Positions 23,682 to 31,196 of a stretch of 64,000 nucleotides of DNA are shown here, piece after piece. The stretch is taken from NCBI GenBank assembly GCA_001636495.1, contig KV440964.1:1132666-1196665 (forward strand), given 5' to 3'. Origin of the DNA: Sutcliffiella horikoshii (GTDB taxonomy: Bacteria > Bacillota > Bacilli > Bacillales > Bacillaceae_I). The notes under the pieces are model-generated. The model was given only the letters and a program-made list of their open reading frames with translations, had not been told where the DNA came from and did not search any database. Positions within the stretch are counted from its first letter, which is position 1. Each line of letters begins with the position of its first letter. The translations under genes were made by a program, and so were the position numbers.

Positions 23682-23716
23682 AAAACCACTTTCCGAATCT
23701 GGAAAGTGGTTTTTTG
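23682..23716 (+). terminator. Terminator of secG
   Basis: AAAACCACTTTCC pairs with GGAAAGTGGTTTT around GAATCT and is followed by TTG. Confidence 0.9.
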
Positions 23717-23727
23717 CTGTTATTATC

Positions 23728-23757
23728 AAAAAAGCCTTGGTCACTTAACGACCAAGA
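23728..23757 (-). terminator. Terminator of the minus-strand sinR-like/sinI-like pair
   Basis: On the minus strand CTTGGTCG-TTAAG-TGACCAAG is followed by GCTTTTTTGA. The right arm overlaps the end of the SinI-like gene. Confidence 0.7.
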
Positions 23758-23875
23758 CTTCCTTGTTCTGTTCACTTGTCTTCTGGAGGAAGACTCGCAC
23801 CTCTTCAATGGAAATTCCATAAGTTCTGGCCAATGTTAACAGGTCTACCCATTCTATATCCATTTCCTTATTCAA
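23741..23875 (-). CDS. SinI-like antirepressor (second copy)
   Basis: The 44-residue protein (40 if started at ATG 23863) consists of the SinI helical hook: EWVDLLTLARTYGISIEEVRVFL lines up with the SinI segment that replaces the SinR dimer interface. I favour TTG 23875 because GGAGG (23890-23886) is correctly spaced and the codon is 2 bases from the sinR-like stop, indicating coupling. Its gene order, repressor first and antagonist second, is the reverse of normal sinI-sinR. It probably binds the adjacent SinR-like protein or SinR itself. Confidence 0.75.
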   Translation of the reverse strand: MNKEMDIEWVDLLTLARTYGISIEEVRVFLQKTSEQNKEVLVVK

Positions 23876-23877
23876 GC

Positions 23878-24249
23878 CTATTCTTCCTCCTTTTTATTAC
23901 TTGTCTTCTTCTCACCCTGCTGCCATTTCTGAAATTCCATGTACTCCTTAAAATGAATAAAATCCTCTTTGCTCAGGCCCTCTGAGATTGCCCGCTGCAC
24001 CAACCGTCTCCATTCCTCATCCAGCACCTGTAAATCTGTTTTTTCAGCTTCAGACTCACCGACTAACAAAAATTCCAAGTCTGTCTCAAGCGTAACGGCT
24101 ATCTTATTTAAAAATTGTAGAGAAGGATTCGTCTGGATATTCCTCTCTAAATAACTCAAATAAGATTTCGACACACCAGCCAGTTCCGAGAGTTCACTCA
24201 ATGAATAGCCCTTCTTCTTCCTCAACCTCTTTAAGCGCTCACCAAGCAT
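23878..24249 (-). CDS. SinR/SlrR-like HTH repressor (second copy)
   Basis: The 123-residue protein has a Cro/C1-type HTH (LKRLRKKKGYSLSELSELAGVSK and onward, residues about 4-58). Its C-terminal SinI-binding type domain contains LDEEWRRLVQRAISEGLSKEDF, followed by a charged tail. It is clearly related to the SinR at 24726-25058 but more divergent. ATG 24249 has AAGGGGACGAG upstream; further in-frame codons to 24294 lack a site. It may act as a SlrR-type partner in biofilm and motility control. Confidence 0.8.
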   Translation of the reverse strand: MLGERLKRLRKKKGYSLSELSELAGVSKSYLSYLERNIQTNPSLQFLNKIAVTLETDLEFLLVGESEAEKTDLQVLDEEWRRLVQRAISEGLSKEDFIHFKEYMEFQKWQQGEKKTSNKKEEE

Positions 24250-24264
24250 ACTCGTCCCCTTAAT

Positions 24265-24281
24265 AACATATGACGTATGTT
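24265..24281. promoter_or_regulatory. Palindrome in the leader of the SinR-like gene
   Basis: AACATA-TGACG-TATGTT is an inverted repeat with 6-base arms, lying 16 bases before the ATG of the SinR-like gene. TATAAT on the minus strand lies just upstream. An operator for self-control is possible. Confidence 0.4.
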
Positions 24282-24437
24282 CATTATATAGCACATTCTA
24301 TTCTTTATAAAAAACAAAATATTAAGAAAATAGAAGCATATGGGAGAAAACAAGTCTTTTTTGTTCTTTATTAAGAAAAAACAAACTAATTTAAACTTTT
24401 TCTTCTAAAGGAATTTAAGGTAAACTAATGATATTGC

Positions 24438-24453
24438 GTTCTTTAAAAAGAAC
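24438..24453. promoter_or_regulatory. SinR-type operator before the zinc-ribbon gene
   Basis: GTTCTTT-AA-AAAGAAC is a perfect inverted repeat of the known SinR half-site GTTCTYT. It ends about 5 bases before the AAAGGAGG ribosome-binding site of the gene at 24472. Another GTTCTTT lies at 24363-24369. Confidence 0.6.
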
Positions 24454-24471
24454 AAAAAAGGAGGAGTCTGC

Positions 24472-24678
24472 TTGTATATGAAATTATGTTCTAAGTGTCA
24501 AAATACCTCTTATAGCAGCTGTTCAAAATATGAGTGGGCATGTCCATCCTGCGCAGAAATTATTACATTGAGTAAGGAAAGGTACGTGCAAAATTCTATA
24601 CAGAAACCTGTAAACTATAATAGATATAAAAAGATGACGCTAAAAGTAACAAAGAGAATTATTGATATTACCATATGA
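24472..24678 (+). CDS. Small zinc-ribbon-like protein, putatively SinR-controlled
   Basis: The reading frame has 68 codons. It has two CxxC pairs, CSKC at 6-9 and CPSC near residues 24-27, spaced like a small zinc ribbon. The lysine- and arginine-rich C-terminal half (KKMTLKVTKRIIDI) could bind nucleic acid. AAAGGAGGA precedes TTG 24472 by 7 bases; ATG 24478 is the other possible start. It is the only plus-strand gene between the two minus-strand sin pairs. I do not recognise its family. Confidence 0.55.
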   Translation: MYMKLCSKCQNTSYSSCSKYEWACPSCAEIITLSKERYVQNSIQKPVNYNRYKKMTLKVTKRIIDITI

Positions 24679-24718
24679 AAAGCGCCCATGCTGAAATTCT
24701 AAGGCATGGGCGCTTTTC
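24676..24718. terminator. Bidirectional terminator between the zinc-ribbon gene and sinR
   Basis: AAAAGCGCCCATGC pairs perfectly with GCATGGGCGCTTTT around a 13-base loop. It serves both convergent genes. Confidence 0.9.
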
Positions 24719-24725
24719 TCTATAA

Positions 24726-25058
24726 TTATTTTTCCTGATTGATTTTCCATTTATTAAATTCCAAAAACTCTCTAAACTGATCCTTGGTAACCCCGGAATC
24801 CATGGCTTCTTTGACGAGAGTGGCCCATTCGCGATCAAGGTTTTCTTTGGAGTTTGCTTCGTCTTCATCGTGTAAAAGGGTGTTAACCGTTACACCCAAA
24901 ACTGATGAGACCTTTTCGAGAAATTGAACGGATGGATTAGATTGTAGATTCCGTTCGATGGAGCTAAGGTATGATTTAGCCACTCCGGCGCGTTCGGCTA
25001 ATTCAGACATAGACATTTTACGTTGTTCTCTATATTTTTTAATTCGTTCACCAATCAT
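24726..25058 (-). CDS. sinR: Biofilm and motility master repressor SinR
   Basis: The 110-residue protein matches SinR through its length: MIGERIKKYREQRKMSMSEL opens the HTH domain (1-60). The C-terminal tetramerisation/SinI-binding domain has LDREWATLVKEAMDSGVTK and FREFLEFNKWK. SinR represses matrix operons in Bacillus. ATG 25058 follows AGGAAGGTG; a GTG at 25067 lies inside that site. It has its own extended -10 promoter and follows sinI. Confidence 0.93.
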   Translation of the reverse strand: MIGERIKKYREQRKMSMSELAERAGVAKSYLSSIERNLQSNPSVQFLEKVSSVLGVTVNTLLHDEDEANSKENLDREWATLVKEAMDSGVTKDQFREFLEFNKWKINQEK

Positions 25059-25082
25059 GGCTTTCACCTTCCTATCATGCTT

Positions 25083-25091
25083 ATTATAGCA
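25083..25091 (-). promoter_or_regulatory. Extended -10 promoter of sinR
   Basis: TGC-TATAAT on the minus strand lies 25 bases before the sinR ATG, in the sinI-sinR gap. This parallels the separate sinR promoter of B. subtilis. No good -35 box is seen, as is common for TGn promoters. Confidence 0.6.
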
Positions 25092-25147
25092 TATAACGAA
25101 GGGATTGTTAGATATTTAGAACGAAAATACGTTAATATTCACAAAAA

Positions 25148-25294
25148 TTAGAGTTTAAATGATGAATGATTACGATAATTATGTAAGAAATCTCTAATTT
25201 CTGCAGAGGAAATGCCCATTTCTAGTGCGTTTGTAATTAGATCTACCCACTCCTTATCTAAGTTTTCCGTCATTTCAACTGCTACTTTTTCCAT
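25148..25294 (-). CDS. sinI: SinR antagonist SinI
   Basis: The 48-residue protein contains LDKEWVDLITNALEMGISSAEIRDFL, shown here only in outline, the helix-loop-helix by which SinI captures SinR. ATG 25294 is preceded by AGGAGGGAAAAGAAGG; upstream codons to 25342 lack a site. It precedes sinR as in the classical operon. In B. subtilis sinI is switched on by Spo0A-P; a Spo0A-box-like TGTCGAA lies at 25539-25545, too far away to be convincing. Confidence 0.9.
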   Translation of the reverse strand: MEKVAVEMTENLDKEWVDLITNALEMGISSAEIRDFLHNYRNHSSFKL

Positions 25295-25343
25295 CCTTCT
25301 TTTCCCTCCTAAAATACTTTGTATTTCAGGCAGCCCAGCCATC

Positions 25344-25478
25344 TTAATTAGTAAAAGGAATTACTCTTTTCCATTTACACAATCTTAGATCTGTTGACTT
25401 TGCGTCCTTGCCTTTCAGCAAGTTTGCCTTTGACTGTTGTTTCGAATAATCGATATACAACTTTGGTATTACTACCAT
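25344..25478 (-). CDS. Possible 44-residue ORF upstream of sinI
   Basis: The frame starts MVVIPKLYIDYSKQQSKANL and ends VIPFTN. It is basic, has no recognisable domain, and runs in the same direction as sinI, ending 49 bases before it. AGGAAGG lies only 3 bases before the ATG, which is tight. It could be a real small gene of the sin operon, or chance. Confidence 0.3.
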   Translation of the reverse strand: MVVIPKLYIDYSKQQSKANLLKGKDAKSTDLRLCKWKRVIPFTN

Positions 25479-25902
25479 TGTCCTTCCTGTACCCCAAATT
25501 TATTATAAAATAACTAAAAATGGAATGTTGCTGATTAGTGTCGAATGGTTCAAATTATTTTACTAAAGTTTATTCCCATTAAAGAGTGCTAATTTATGTG
25601 ATATATTAACATGCAGTTGTTTGATTTTGAATAGTAAATCATACAGTTTTTTGGGTTTTTAATTTTTGAGAAAAGACATTATTTTTGTCGATTATCTCCT
25701 ACTAAACATTCATTTTTGGTACATCTTTAAAATTGACCCCCTAAAACGGTAACATTCTTACGTATGTAAGTTGACTAAACCTTTCCTGAAAGCTATTCCT
25801 ACCCCATTATGGTAAAATGTTCTTTTCGGACTAATCATATCTGATATTTGACTAAAAGTTGCATACTATAAATACATGAGTAAGAAAGGATGTTCTAACG
25901 TG
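25479..25902. other. AT-rich intergenic region between the sin locus and est
   Basis: About 420 bases without a supported gene. A Spo0A-box-like TGTCGAA lies at 25539-25545. TTGACT at 25848-25853 with TATAAA at 25867-25872 is a poorly spaced promoter candidate for est (13 bases). Confidence 0.35.
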
Positions 25903-26643
25903 ATGAAAGTGAAGCTGCCAAAGCCTTTTACGTTTGAAGGTGGAGATCGTGCGGTATTAATGTTACATGGGTTTACAGGGAATTCGGCAGATGTTCGAAT
26001 GATGGGCCGTTTTCTTGAAAAAAGAGGGTATACGTGCCATGCGCCACAGTATAAAGGTCATGGTGTTCCGCCGGAGGAATTGGTCCATACTGGTCCTGAG
26101 GATTGGTGGGAGGATGTAATGGAAGCCTATCAGTTTTTGAAAGATAAAGGTTTTGAAAGCATTGCGGTTGTTGGCCTGTCTTTGGGCGGGGTTTTCTCCT
26201 TAAAACTAGGTTACACAGTTCCTGTGAAGGGTATTGTGCCTATGTGCGCGCCGATGTATATCAAAAGTGAAGAGACTATGTATCAAGGTATCCTCGAATA
26301 CGCGCGTGAATTCAAACGCCGTGAAGGTAAAAGTGCGGAGCAGATTGAACAGGAAATGAAAGAGTTTGAGAAGACGCCAATGGGAACACTGAGGTCGTTG
26401 CAGGAATTGATTGCGGACGTACGGAATAATGTAGATATGATTTATTCTCCAACGTTTGTGGTACAAGCTCGTCACGACAACATGATCAACACGGACAGTG
26501 CCAACATCATTTACAATGAAGTGGAGTCGGACGATAAGAAAATTAAATGGTACGAAGAATCCGGACATGTGATCACCTTAGACAAAGAACGAGAGCAACT
26601 GCACGAAGACGTATACGAGTTTTTAGAATCGCTGGATTGGTAA
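25903..26643 (+). CDS. est: Carboxylesterase (Est30-type alpha/beta hydrolase)
   Basis: The 246-residue hydrolase resembles Est30 of Geobacillus stearothermophilus in nearly every block, including LLHGFTGN-like oxyanion loop [13 protein letters not shown] and [10 protein letters not shown]. The nucleophile is Ser93 in GLSLGGVF; Asp in ARHDNMI and His in SGHVITLD complete the triad. It cleaves short-chain carboxyl esters. I chose ATG 25903 by comparison with Est30; GTG 25900 and ATG 25876 are possible. It is followed after 40 bases by rnr, an arrangement common in Bacillus. Confidence 0.93.
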   Translation: MKVKLPKPFTFEGGDRAVLMLHGFTGNSADVRMMGRFLEKRGYTCHAPQYKGHGVPPEELVHTGPEDWWEDVMEAYQFLKDKGFESIAVVGLSLGGVFSLKLGYTVPVKGIVPMCAPMYIKSEETMYQGILEYAREFKRREGKSAEQIEQEMKEFEKTPMGTLRSLQELIADVRNNVDMIYSPTFVVQARHDNMINTDSANIIYNEVESDDKKIKWYEESGHVITLDKEREQLHEDVYEFLESLDW

Positions 26644-26683
26644 TACTAATAGGAAGAAACCCGAAATAGGGGAGGGATATTTT

Positions 26684-29065
26684 ATGGAAGAAATTATTCA
26701 ACAGCATGTAGATAAACTTCTATCCTACATGAAAGATGAGGCCTACAAGCCACTAACTACAAAAGAACTCGAACAAGCTTTTGGCATAAACAATTCAGAG
26801 GAATTCAAGGACTTCGTAAAAGCCTTGGTGTACATGGAAGATCAGGGGCTCGTAGTACGTACGCGCAGCAACACCTATGGCCTTCCTGAAAAGATGAACC
26901 TGATCAAAGGAAAAGTGATCGGTCACTCCAAAGGCTTTGCATTTGTTATGCCTGAAGAGGCGGATATGGACGATGTGTTCATACCACCAAATGAGCTGAA
27001 TAACGCAATGCACGGAGATATCGTGCTTGTGCGGGTAAGCAGGAAAGCCGCCGGTGATTCGCGCCAGGAAGGGACGGTCATCCGTATCGTCGAGCGTGGG
27101 GTCAAGGAGATTGTTGGTACATACACCGAAAGCAAGAACTTTGGTTTTGTCATTGCCGATGACAAGAAGATTGCCAATGATATTTTCATTCCGAAAAGTG
27201 CGAGCCATGGAGCAGTGGAAGGGCATAAGGTCGTTGTAAAATTGGTCACGTATCCGGAAGGCCGCCTAAGTGCGGAAGGAGAAATTATCCGTATTCTCGG
27301 ACATAAAAATGACCCTGGTGTGGATATATTGTCTGTCATCCATAAGCACGGCCTGCCTCAGGAGTTCCCGAAAGAAGTGCTGGACCAAGCGAATGCGACA
27401 CCGGATGAGATTGATGAAAAAGATCTAGGTGACCGCCGTGACCTGCGCGACCAGGTAATCGTGACGATTGACGGAGCGGATGCAAAAGACCTGGATGATG
27501 CGGTAACGGTGACAAAATTGGATAACGGTAACTACAAGCTTGGCGTCCATATCGCGGATGTCACACATTATGTGACAGAAGGTTCACCAATTGATTTGGA
27601 AGCACAGGAGCGTGGGACAAGTATTTATCTGGTGGACCGCGTAATCCCGATGATTCCCCATCGCCTTTCCAACGGTATCTGCTCGTTGAACCCGAAAGTC
27701 AACCGCCTCACCATTTCTTGTGAGATGGAGATCAATGATGCTGGTGAAGTTGTGAAACACGAGATTTTCCACAGTGTAATCAAGACAGCGGAACGAATGA
27801 CTTATACAGATGTCAAAAAAATTCTAGTGGATAAGGACGAGGAAGTAACGGCTCGTTATGAACCATTAGTGCCGATGTTCCAGCTCATGGAGGAGTTGGC
27901 TGCTGTCCTCCGTAAAAAGCGGATGATCCGTGGAGCCATTGACTTTGACTTTAAAGAGTCCAAAGTAATCGTGGATGAAGATGGAGCACCAAAGGATGTT
28001 GTTCTACGTGAACGTTCCGTTGCCGAGCGTCTGATTGAGGAGTTCATGCTTGTTGCGAACGAAACGGTTGCCGAGCATTTCCACTGGATGAATGTACCGT
28101 TCATTTATCGTGTCCATGAGGATCCGAAAGAAGAGAAGTTGCAACGCTTCTTCGAATTTATCACGAACTTCGGCTATGTGGTAAAGGGAAAAGGTAATGA
28201 GATTCACCCGCGTGCGCTTCAGGAAGTAATTGAAGCGGTACAAGGGAAGCCAGAAGAGATGGTTGTTTCGACCGTCATGCTACGTTCTATGAAGCAGGCA
28301 AAATATGATGAGGAAAGCTTGGGACACTTTGGACTGTCCACTGAGTTCTACACGCATTTCACCTCACCGATTCGCCGTTATCCTGACTTAATTGTGCATC
28401 GTCTAATTCGCACCTACCTGATTCAAAAGAAACTTGATGCGAAGACTCAGGAAAAGTGGAGCGAAAAGCTGCCGGAAATCGCCGAGCATTCCTCCAATAT
28501 GGAACGCCGTGCGGTAGATGCTGAGCGTGAAACAGATGAACTGAAAAAGTCCGAGTACATGCTTGATAAAATTGGCGAAGAGTACGATGGCATCATCAGT
28601 TCTGTTACCAACTTCGGCATGTTCGTCGAGTTGCCAAATACCATTGAAGGTCTTGTCCATGTAAGCTATCTGACAGATGACTATTACCGCTACGATGAGC
28701 GTCATTATGCGATGATTGGGGAGCGTACGGGGAAAGTGTACCGTATTGGGGACGAAATCACCGTTCGTGTCATCAACGTTAATAAAGATGAGCGCTCCAT
28801 TGACTTTGAAGTAGTCGGTATGAAGGGGACTCGTCGCCCAGATACGAAGAGTGCACCGCGTGTTATACAAAGCGAACGCAAGAAACCTGCCAAAGGTCGC
28901 AGTCAGAAGCGTAAAGACGAAAGCAATATCGATGATTACACGTTTGAAATCGGCTGGACGACTAAGGGACCAGGTACTGGTAAGCCTGGCACTGGTAAAA
29001 AGAAAAAGAAAAACAAGAAGTTCTTTGAAAACGCGCCGAAACAGAAGCGTAAAAAGAAGAAGTGA
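26684..29065 (+). CDS. rnr: Ribonuclease R
   Basis: The 793-residue 3'-5' exoribonuclease has an N-terminal helical region (1-65), two cold-shock-like RNA-binding domains (about 70-225) and a large RNB domain (about 255-590) with the metal-binding [12 protein letters not shown]. An S1 domain (about 635-715, [16 protein letters not shown]) follows, and the tail is very rich in lysine. RNase R degrades structured RNA and works with tmRNA and SmpB on stalled messages. smpB and ssrA follow. The ATG has GGGGAGGGATATTTT upstream. Confidence 0.96.
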   Translation: MEEIIQQHVDKLLSYMKDEAYKPLTTKELEQAFGINNSEEFKDFVKALVYMEDQGLVVRTRSNTYGLPEKMNLIKGKVIGHSKGFAFVMPEEADMDDVFIPPNELNNAMHGDIVLVRVSRKAAGDSRQEGTVIRIVERGVKEIVGTYTESKNFGFVIADDKKIANDIFIPKSASHGAVEGHKVVVKLVTYPEGRLSAEGEIIRILGHKNDPGVDILSVIHKHGLPQEFPKEVLDQANATPDEIDEKDLGDRRDLRDQVIVTIDGADAKDLDDAVTVTKLDNGNYKLGVHIADVTHYVTEGSPIDLEAQERGTSIYLVDRVIPMIPHRLSNGICSLNPKVNRLTISCEMEINDAGEVVKHEIFHSVIKTAERMTYTDVKKILVDKDEEVTARYEPLVPMFQLMEELAAVLRKKRMIRGAIDFDFKESKVIVDEDGAPKDVVLRERSVAERLIEEFMLVANETVAEHFHWMNVPFIYRVHEDPKEEKLQRFFEFITNFGYVVKGKGNEIHPRALQEVIEAVQGKPEEMVVSTVMLRSMKQAKYDEESLGHFGLSTEFYTHFTSPIRRYPDLIVHRLIRTYLIQKKLDAKTQEKWSEKLPEIAEHSSNMERRAVDAERETDELKKSEYMLDKIGEEYDGIISSVTNFGMFVELPNTIEGLVHVSYLTDDYYRYDERHYAMIGERTGKVYRIGDEITVRVINVNKDERSIDFEVVGMKGTRRPDTKSAPRVIQSERKKPAKGRSQKRKDESNIDDYTFEIGWTTKGPGTGKPGTGKKKKKNKKFFENAPKQKRKKKK

Positions 29066-29186
29066 TAAGATTCGGGATGAGTAGAGCCTTTTTACAAGAG
29101 GAGGCTCTTCTTTCTTGTAGAGGAGTGGTGTATTTGGTAAAATATTCACTACCGCTATGAAACATTAGAGAAAGGGGGAAACAGCC

Positions 29187-29654
29187 ATGCCGAAGGGGAC
29201 AGGAAAGGTCATCAGTACCAATAAAAAAGCCAACCACGATTATTTCATCGAACAGACATATGAAACTGGTATGGTATTGCAAGGTACGGAAATCAAATCC
29301 ATGCGAGCGGGTCGCGTAAACTTGAAGGATTCCTTTGCACGCGTGCAGAACGGGGAAGTATTTTTACACAACTTGCACATCAGTCCGTATGAGCAAGGAA
29401 ACCGATATAACCATGATCCGCTTCGTACACGCAAGCTGCTTCTTCACCGCAAACAGATCAATCAGCTGATAGGTCTTACAAAAGAAGAAGGGTATGCATT
29501 AGTACCTTTGAAAATCTATTTGAAAAATGGCTATGCCAAGCTGTTAATCGGTCTGGGTAAAGGGAAAAAGAAATACGACAAGCGTGATGACTTGAAGAAG
29601 AAAGAAGCGAAACGCGATATTGAGAGAGCGTTCCGTGAACGTCAAAAGGAATAG
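29187..29654 (+). CDS. smpB: SsrA-binding protein SmpB
   Basis: The 155-residue beta-barrel protein binds the tRNA-like part of tmRNA and carries it to stalled ribosomes. It shows the [19 protein letters not shown] opening, [14 protein letters not shown], and the basic C-terminal tail ([21 protein letters not shown]) that enters the empty mRNA channel. The ATG follows AAAGGGGGAAACAGCC. It lies between rnr and ssrA. Because its ligand gene is interrupted by an intron here, it depends on splicing of the tmRNA precursor. Confidence 0.97.
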   Translation: MPKGTGKVISTNKKANHDYFIEQTYETGMVLQGTEIKSMRAGRVNLKDSFARVQNGEVFLHNLHISPYEQGNRYNHDPLRTRKLLLHRKQINQLIGLTKEEGYALVPLKIYLKNGYAKLLIGLGKGKKKYDKRDDLKKKEAKRDIERAFRERQKE

Positions 29655-29681
29655 TGTAGTGTATTTTACATTAACTTACAA

Positions 29682-29709
29682 TTGCAAAGTTATGTGAGTG
29701 TGCTATAAT
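29682..29709 (+). promoter_or_regulatory. Promoter of ssrA
   Basis: TTGCAA (29682-29687), a 16-base spacer and TATAAT (29704-29709) with a TGC extension give a start near 29716. The precursor would have about 120 extra bases at its 5' end. Confidence 0.8.
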
Positions 29710-29929
29710 AAGGATGTCGCTAAGATAACAGCGGCGCTTTGATAATTGAATAGCCAACTAATTGGCTTGATTATCTTTCCCGTAGAACCTCGTGCTGCTC
29801 TTTGTTGATTTAAATTTCAACAGAGACATTCTAATCGAGGGGACGTTACGGATTCGACAGGGATAGTTCGAGCTTGGGTTGCGAGTCGGGGGGATCGTCC
29901 TCGTCATCAACGTCAACGCCAATATAACT

Positions 29930-29968
29930 GGCAAAGAAAACAACAACTTCGCTTTAGCTGCTTAATAA
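29930..29968 (+). other. tmRNA tag-peptide reading frame
   Basis: GGC AAA GAA ... GCT GCT encodes GKENNNFALAA followed by two TAA stops. With the alanine from the charged tmRNA the tag is 12 residues. The ALAA end is the ClpXP degron. The tag is shorter than the 15-residue B. subtilis tag. Confidence 0.9.
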
Positions 29969-30186
29969 CAGACTATAGCGGTTCCTCCCTCCATCGCCCA
30001 TGTGGTAGGATCAGGGACTCACTCTAAGTGGGCTACGCCGGAGATCGCCGTCTGAGGTCAAAGGAAGAGCACAATCAGGCTAGCTGCCAGGATGCCAGTC
30101 AATAGGCGGAACGGTCAGCGAAATACTAATATATTGACTACACTCGTAGATGCTTAAGTGGCGATGTTTCTGGACGTGGGTTCGAT

Positions 30187-30466
30187 TAATTATTAGTCGC
30201 CTTACATGGTAACATGTAAGTGAAAATCTGGCTTTATCGGTGAAACCTAAGTCGTATTTTTACGATAAGGCAATGCCGAGCGGTATGTGGAGCAATCCAA
30301 CAGCCGTGTATCGACTCATAGGTTGCCACATCTGTGGTAATACTAGGATGCGGAACTGCTAGTTGCAGTTGCAACTAAAAAACTTAGTTCGCATAATACG
30401 CCAGAGGGCCTCCATAGTGAGGTTCAAGATATAGTCAGTGCCATGACGAAAGCATGGAATTGCACG
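30187..30466 (+). other. Group I intron in the T-loop of ssrA
   Basis: The self-splicing type RNA has 280 nt and no ORF. P1: exon CGAT (30183-30186) pairs with GTCG (30196-30199), with the splice-site U opposite G. P2: CTTACAT/ATGTAAG at about 30201-30220. P element ATCGGTGAAACC (about 30236-30247) and Q element GGCAATGCCGAGC (about 30269-30281) form P4. R element GCCGTGTATCGACTCA (30303-30318) and S element AAGATATAGTC (30426-30436) form P7. P9 hairpin CCATG/CATGG (30441-30457). It ends in G (30466), the omega-G. Joining the exons restores GTGGG-TTCGATT-CCCAC exactly. It is also possible to place the ends one base to the right, but that loses the U and G rule. Confidence 0.92.
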
Positions 30467-30494
30467 TCCCACCGTCTCCATTATATTACTAAAT

Positions 30495-30545
30495 AAAAAA
30501 ATCGTCTTTCTTGAGATATAACTCTCTTGAAGACGATTTTTTTTT
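30495..30545 (+). terminator. Terminator of ssrA
   Basis: AAAATCGTCTT pairs with AAGACGATTTT across a 22-base internal segment and is followed by more T. It ends the spliced precursor. Confidence 0.85.
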
Positions 30546-30555
30546 GCATAATAAA

Positions 30556-30843
30556 TTATAAGTTCTGGTTCGGGTTCGTATCAGAAATTTTACGAATATG
30601 AGCTAAATGCTCTTGCATCTTAAATTGTACAATTAATAATTCACAATAAATACGAGTTAAGAAAGGTCCGAGAAATAAAAATACAATTCCCATGAAAACT
30701 TGAGCGCCGCCGCCGTAATAACTGTTCACTCCAGATATTATCATGATAATTCCGCCAATTATACTCAGTGCACAACCTATGTAAAAAATGATTTTAATAA
30801 GTGTTGGGGTAATCATCTTATCAAAGCTTAGAAATTCCTGCAT
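30556..30843 (-). CDS. DUF4282 small membrane protein
   Basis: The 95-residue protein has two transmembrane helices (about 14-38 and 47-70) joined by a glycine-rich turn. The conserved sequence blocks are FLSFDKMITPTLIK at the N-terminus and FLGPFLTRIYCELLIVQFK after the second helix. These match the DUF4282 family as I recall it; function unknown. The ATG is preceded by AAAGGAGGAC on the minus strand. It is alone, convergent with ssrA and divergent from the kinase gene. Confidence 0.75.
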   Translation of the reverse strand: MQEFLSFDKMITPTLIKIIFYIGCALSIIGGIIMIISGVNSYYGGGAQVFMGIVFLFLGPFLTRIYCELLIVQFKMQEHLAHIRKISDTNPNQNL

Positions 30844-31196
30844 TAAATTGTCCTCCTTTCCAAAATAGGATATGTTTACTAGTTTAGCATAACTAAAAGT
30901 GCGTTTGTATAACTTTCGCCATTTATTTCCCTTTTTTTCTATCTTTTGTATTAGTTCGAATTACATGCTAATAAGGAGTATCATTGAATCAAGAGGGTAT
31001 TACAGCAAATAGGTTATAAATTGATTCACTGGAGGTTATTTTGTACTTAGGAATTTCCAATACAAAACCGTCATAGAAGGAGAGATTTTTAAAACCATCA
31101 AAAATGACGCTTCCCAATCTTTCATCGTTTCATCTCCACTCTCAGTAGTATATACTTTTTAGTATAAGCAAATTACAAGTCTTAAAGGATGATAGC
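30844..31196. other. Intergenic region between DUF4282 gene and histidine kinase
   Basis: I find no intact gene. It contains a short remnant (31031-31074) like the start of the SDR gene at 32779, and a small inverted repeat AGTATATACTTTTTAGTATA near 31146-31165, just before the kinase. Confidence 0.4.
31031..31074 (+). pseudogene. Remnant resembling the 5' end of the SDR gene
   Basis: GAATTTCCAATACAAAACCG and the next bases TCAT match GAATTTCCAAAACAAAACTG and TCAT at the SDR start (32781-32804) with two changes in 24 bases. A GGAGGT site lies at a similar distance upstream in both. The start codon is lost and the similarity stops soon after. It may be a trace of a duplication. Confidence 0.35.

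Larger units (their letters stand above)
29839..30480 (+). ncRNA. ssrA: tmRNA (ssrA), interrupted by a group I intron
   Basis: tmRNA frees ribosomes stalled on broken messages and tags the peptide for proteolysis. The 5' end GGGGACG (29839-29845) pairs with CGTCTCC (30473-30479), and discriminator A is 30480. GATTCGACAGGGAT marks the conserved D-arm region. The tag frame starts at GGC 29930 and ends in TAATAA (29963-29968). The T-arm GTGGG-TTCGATT-CCCAC is split: the loop runs 30181-30186 and continues at 30467 after a 280-base intron. Mature RNA would be about 362 nt before CCA addition, a normal size. CCA is not encoded; the gene continues with TTA. Confidence 0.95.

Noticed and set aside
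30187-30466. Group II intron, insertion sequence or assembly error in ssrA
   Set aside because: No domain V, terminal repeats, target duplication or ORF is seen, while group I core elements and the omega-G are present and the exons join exactly.
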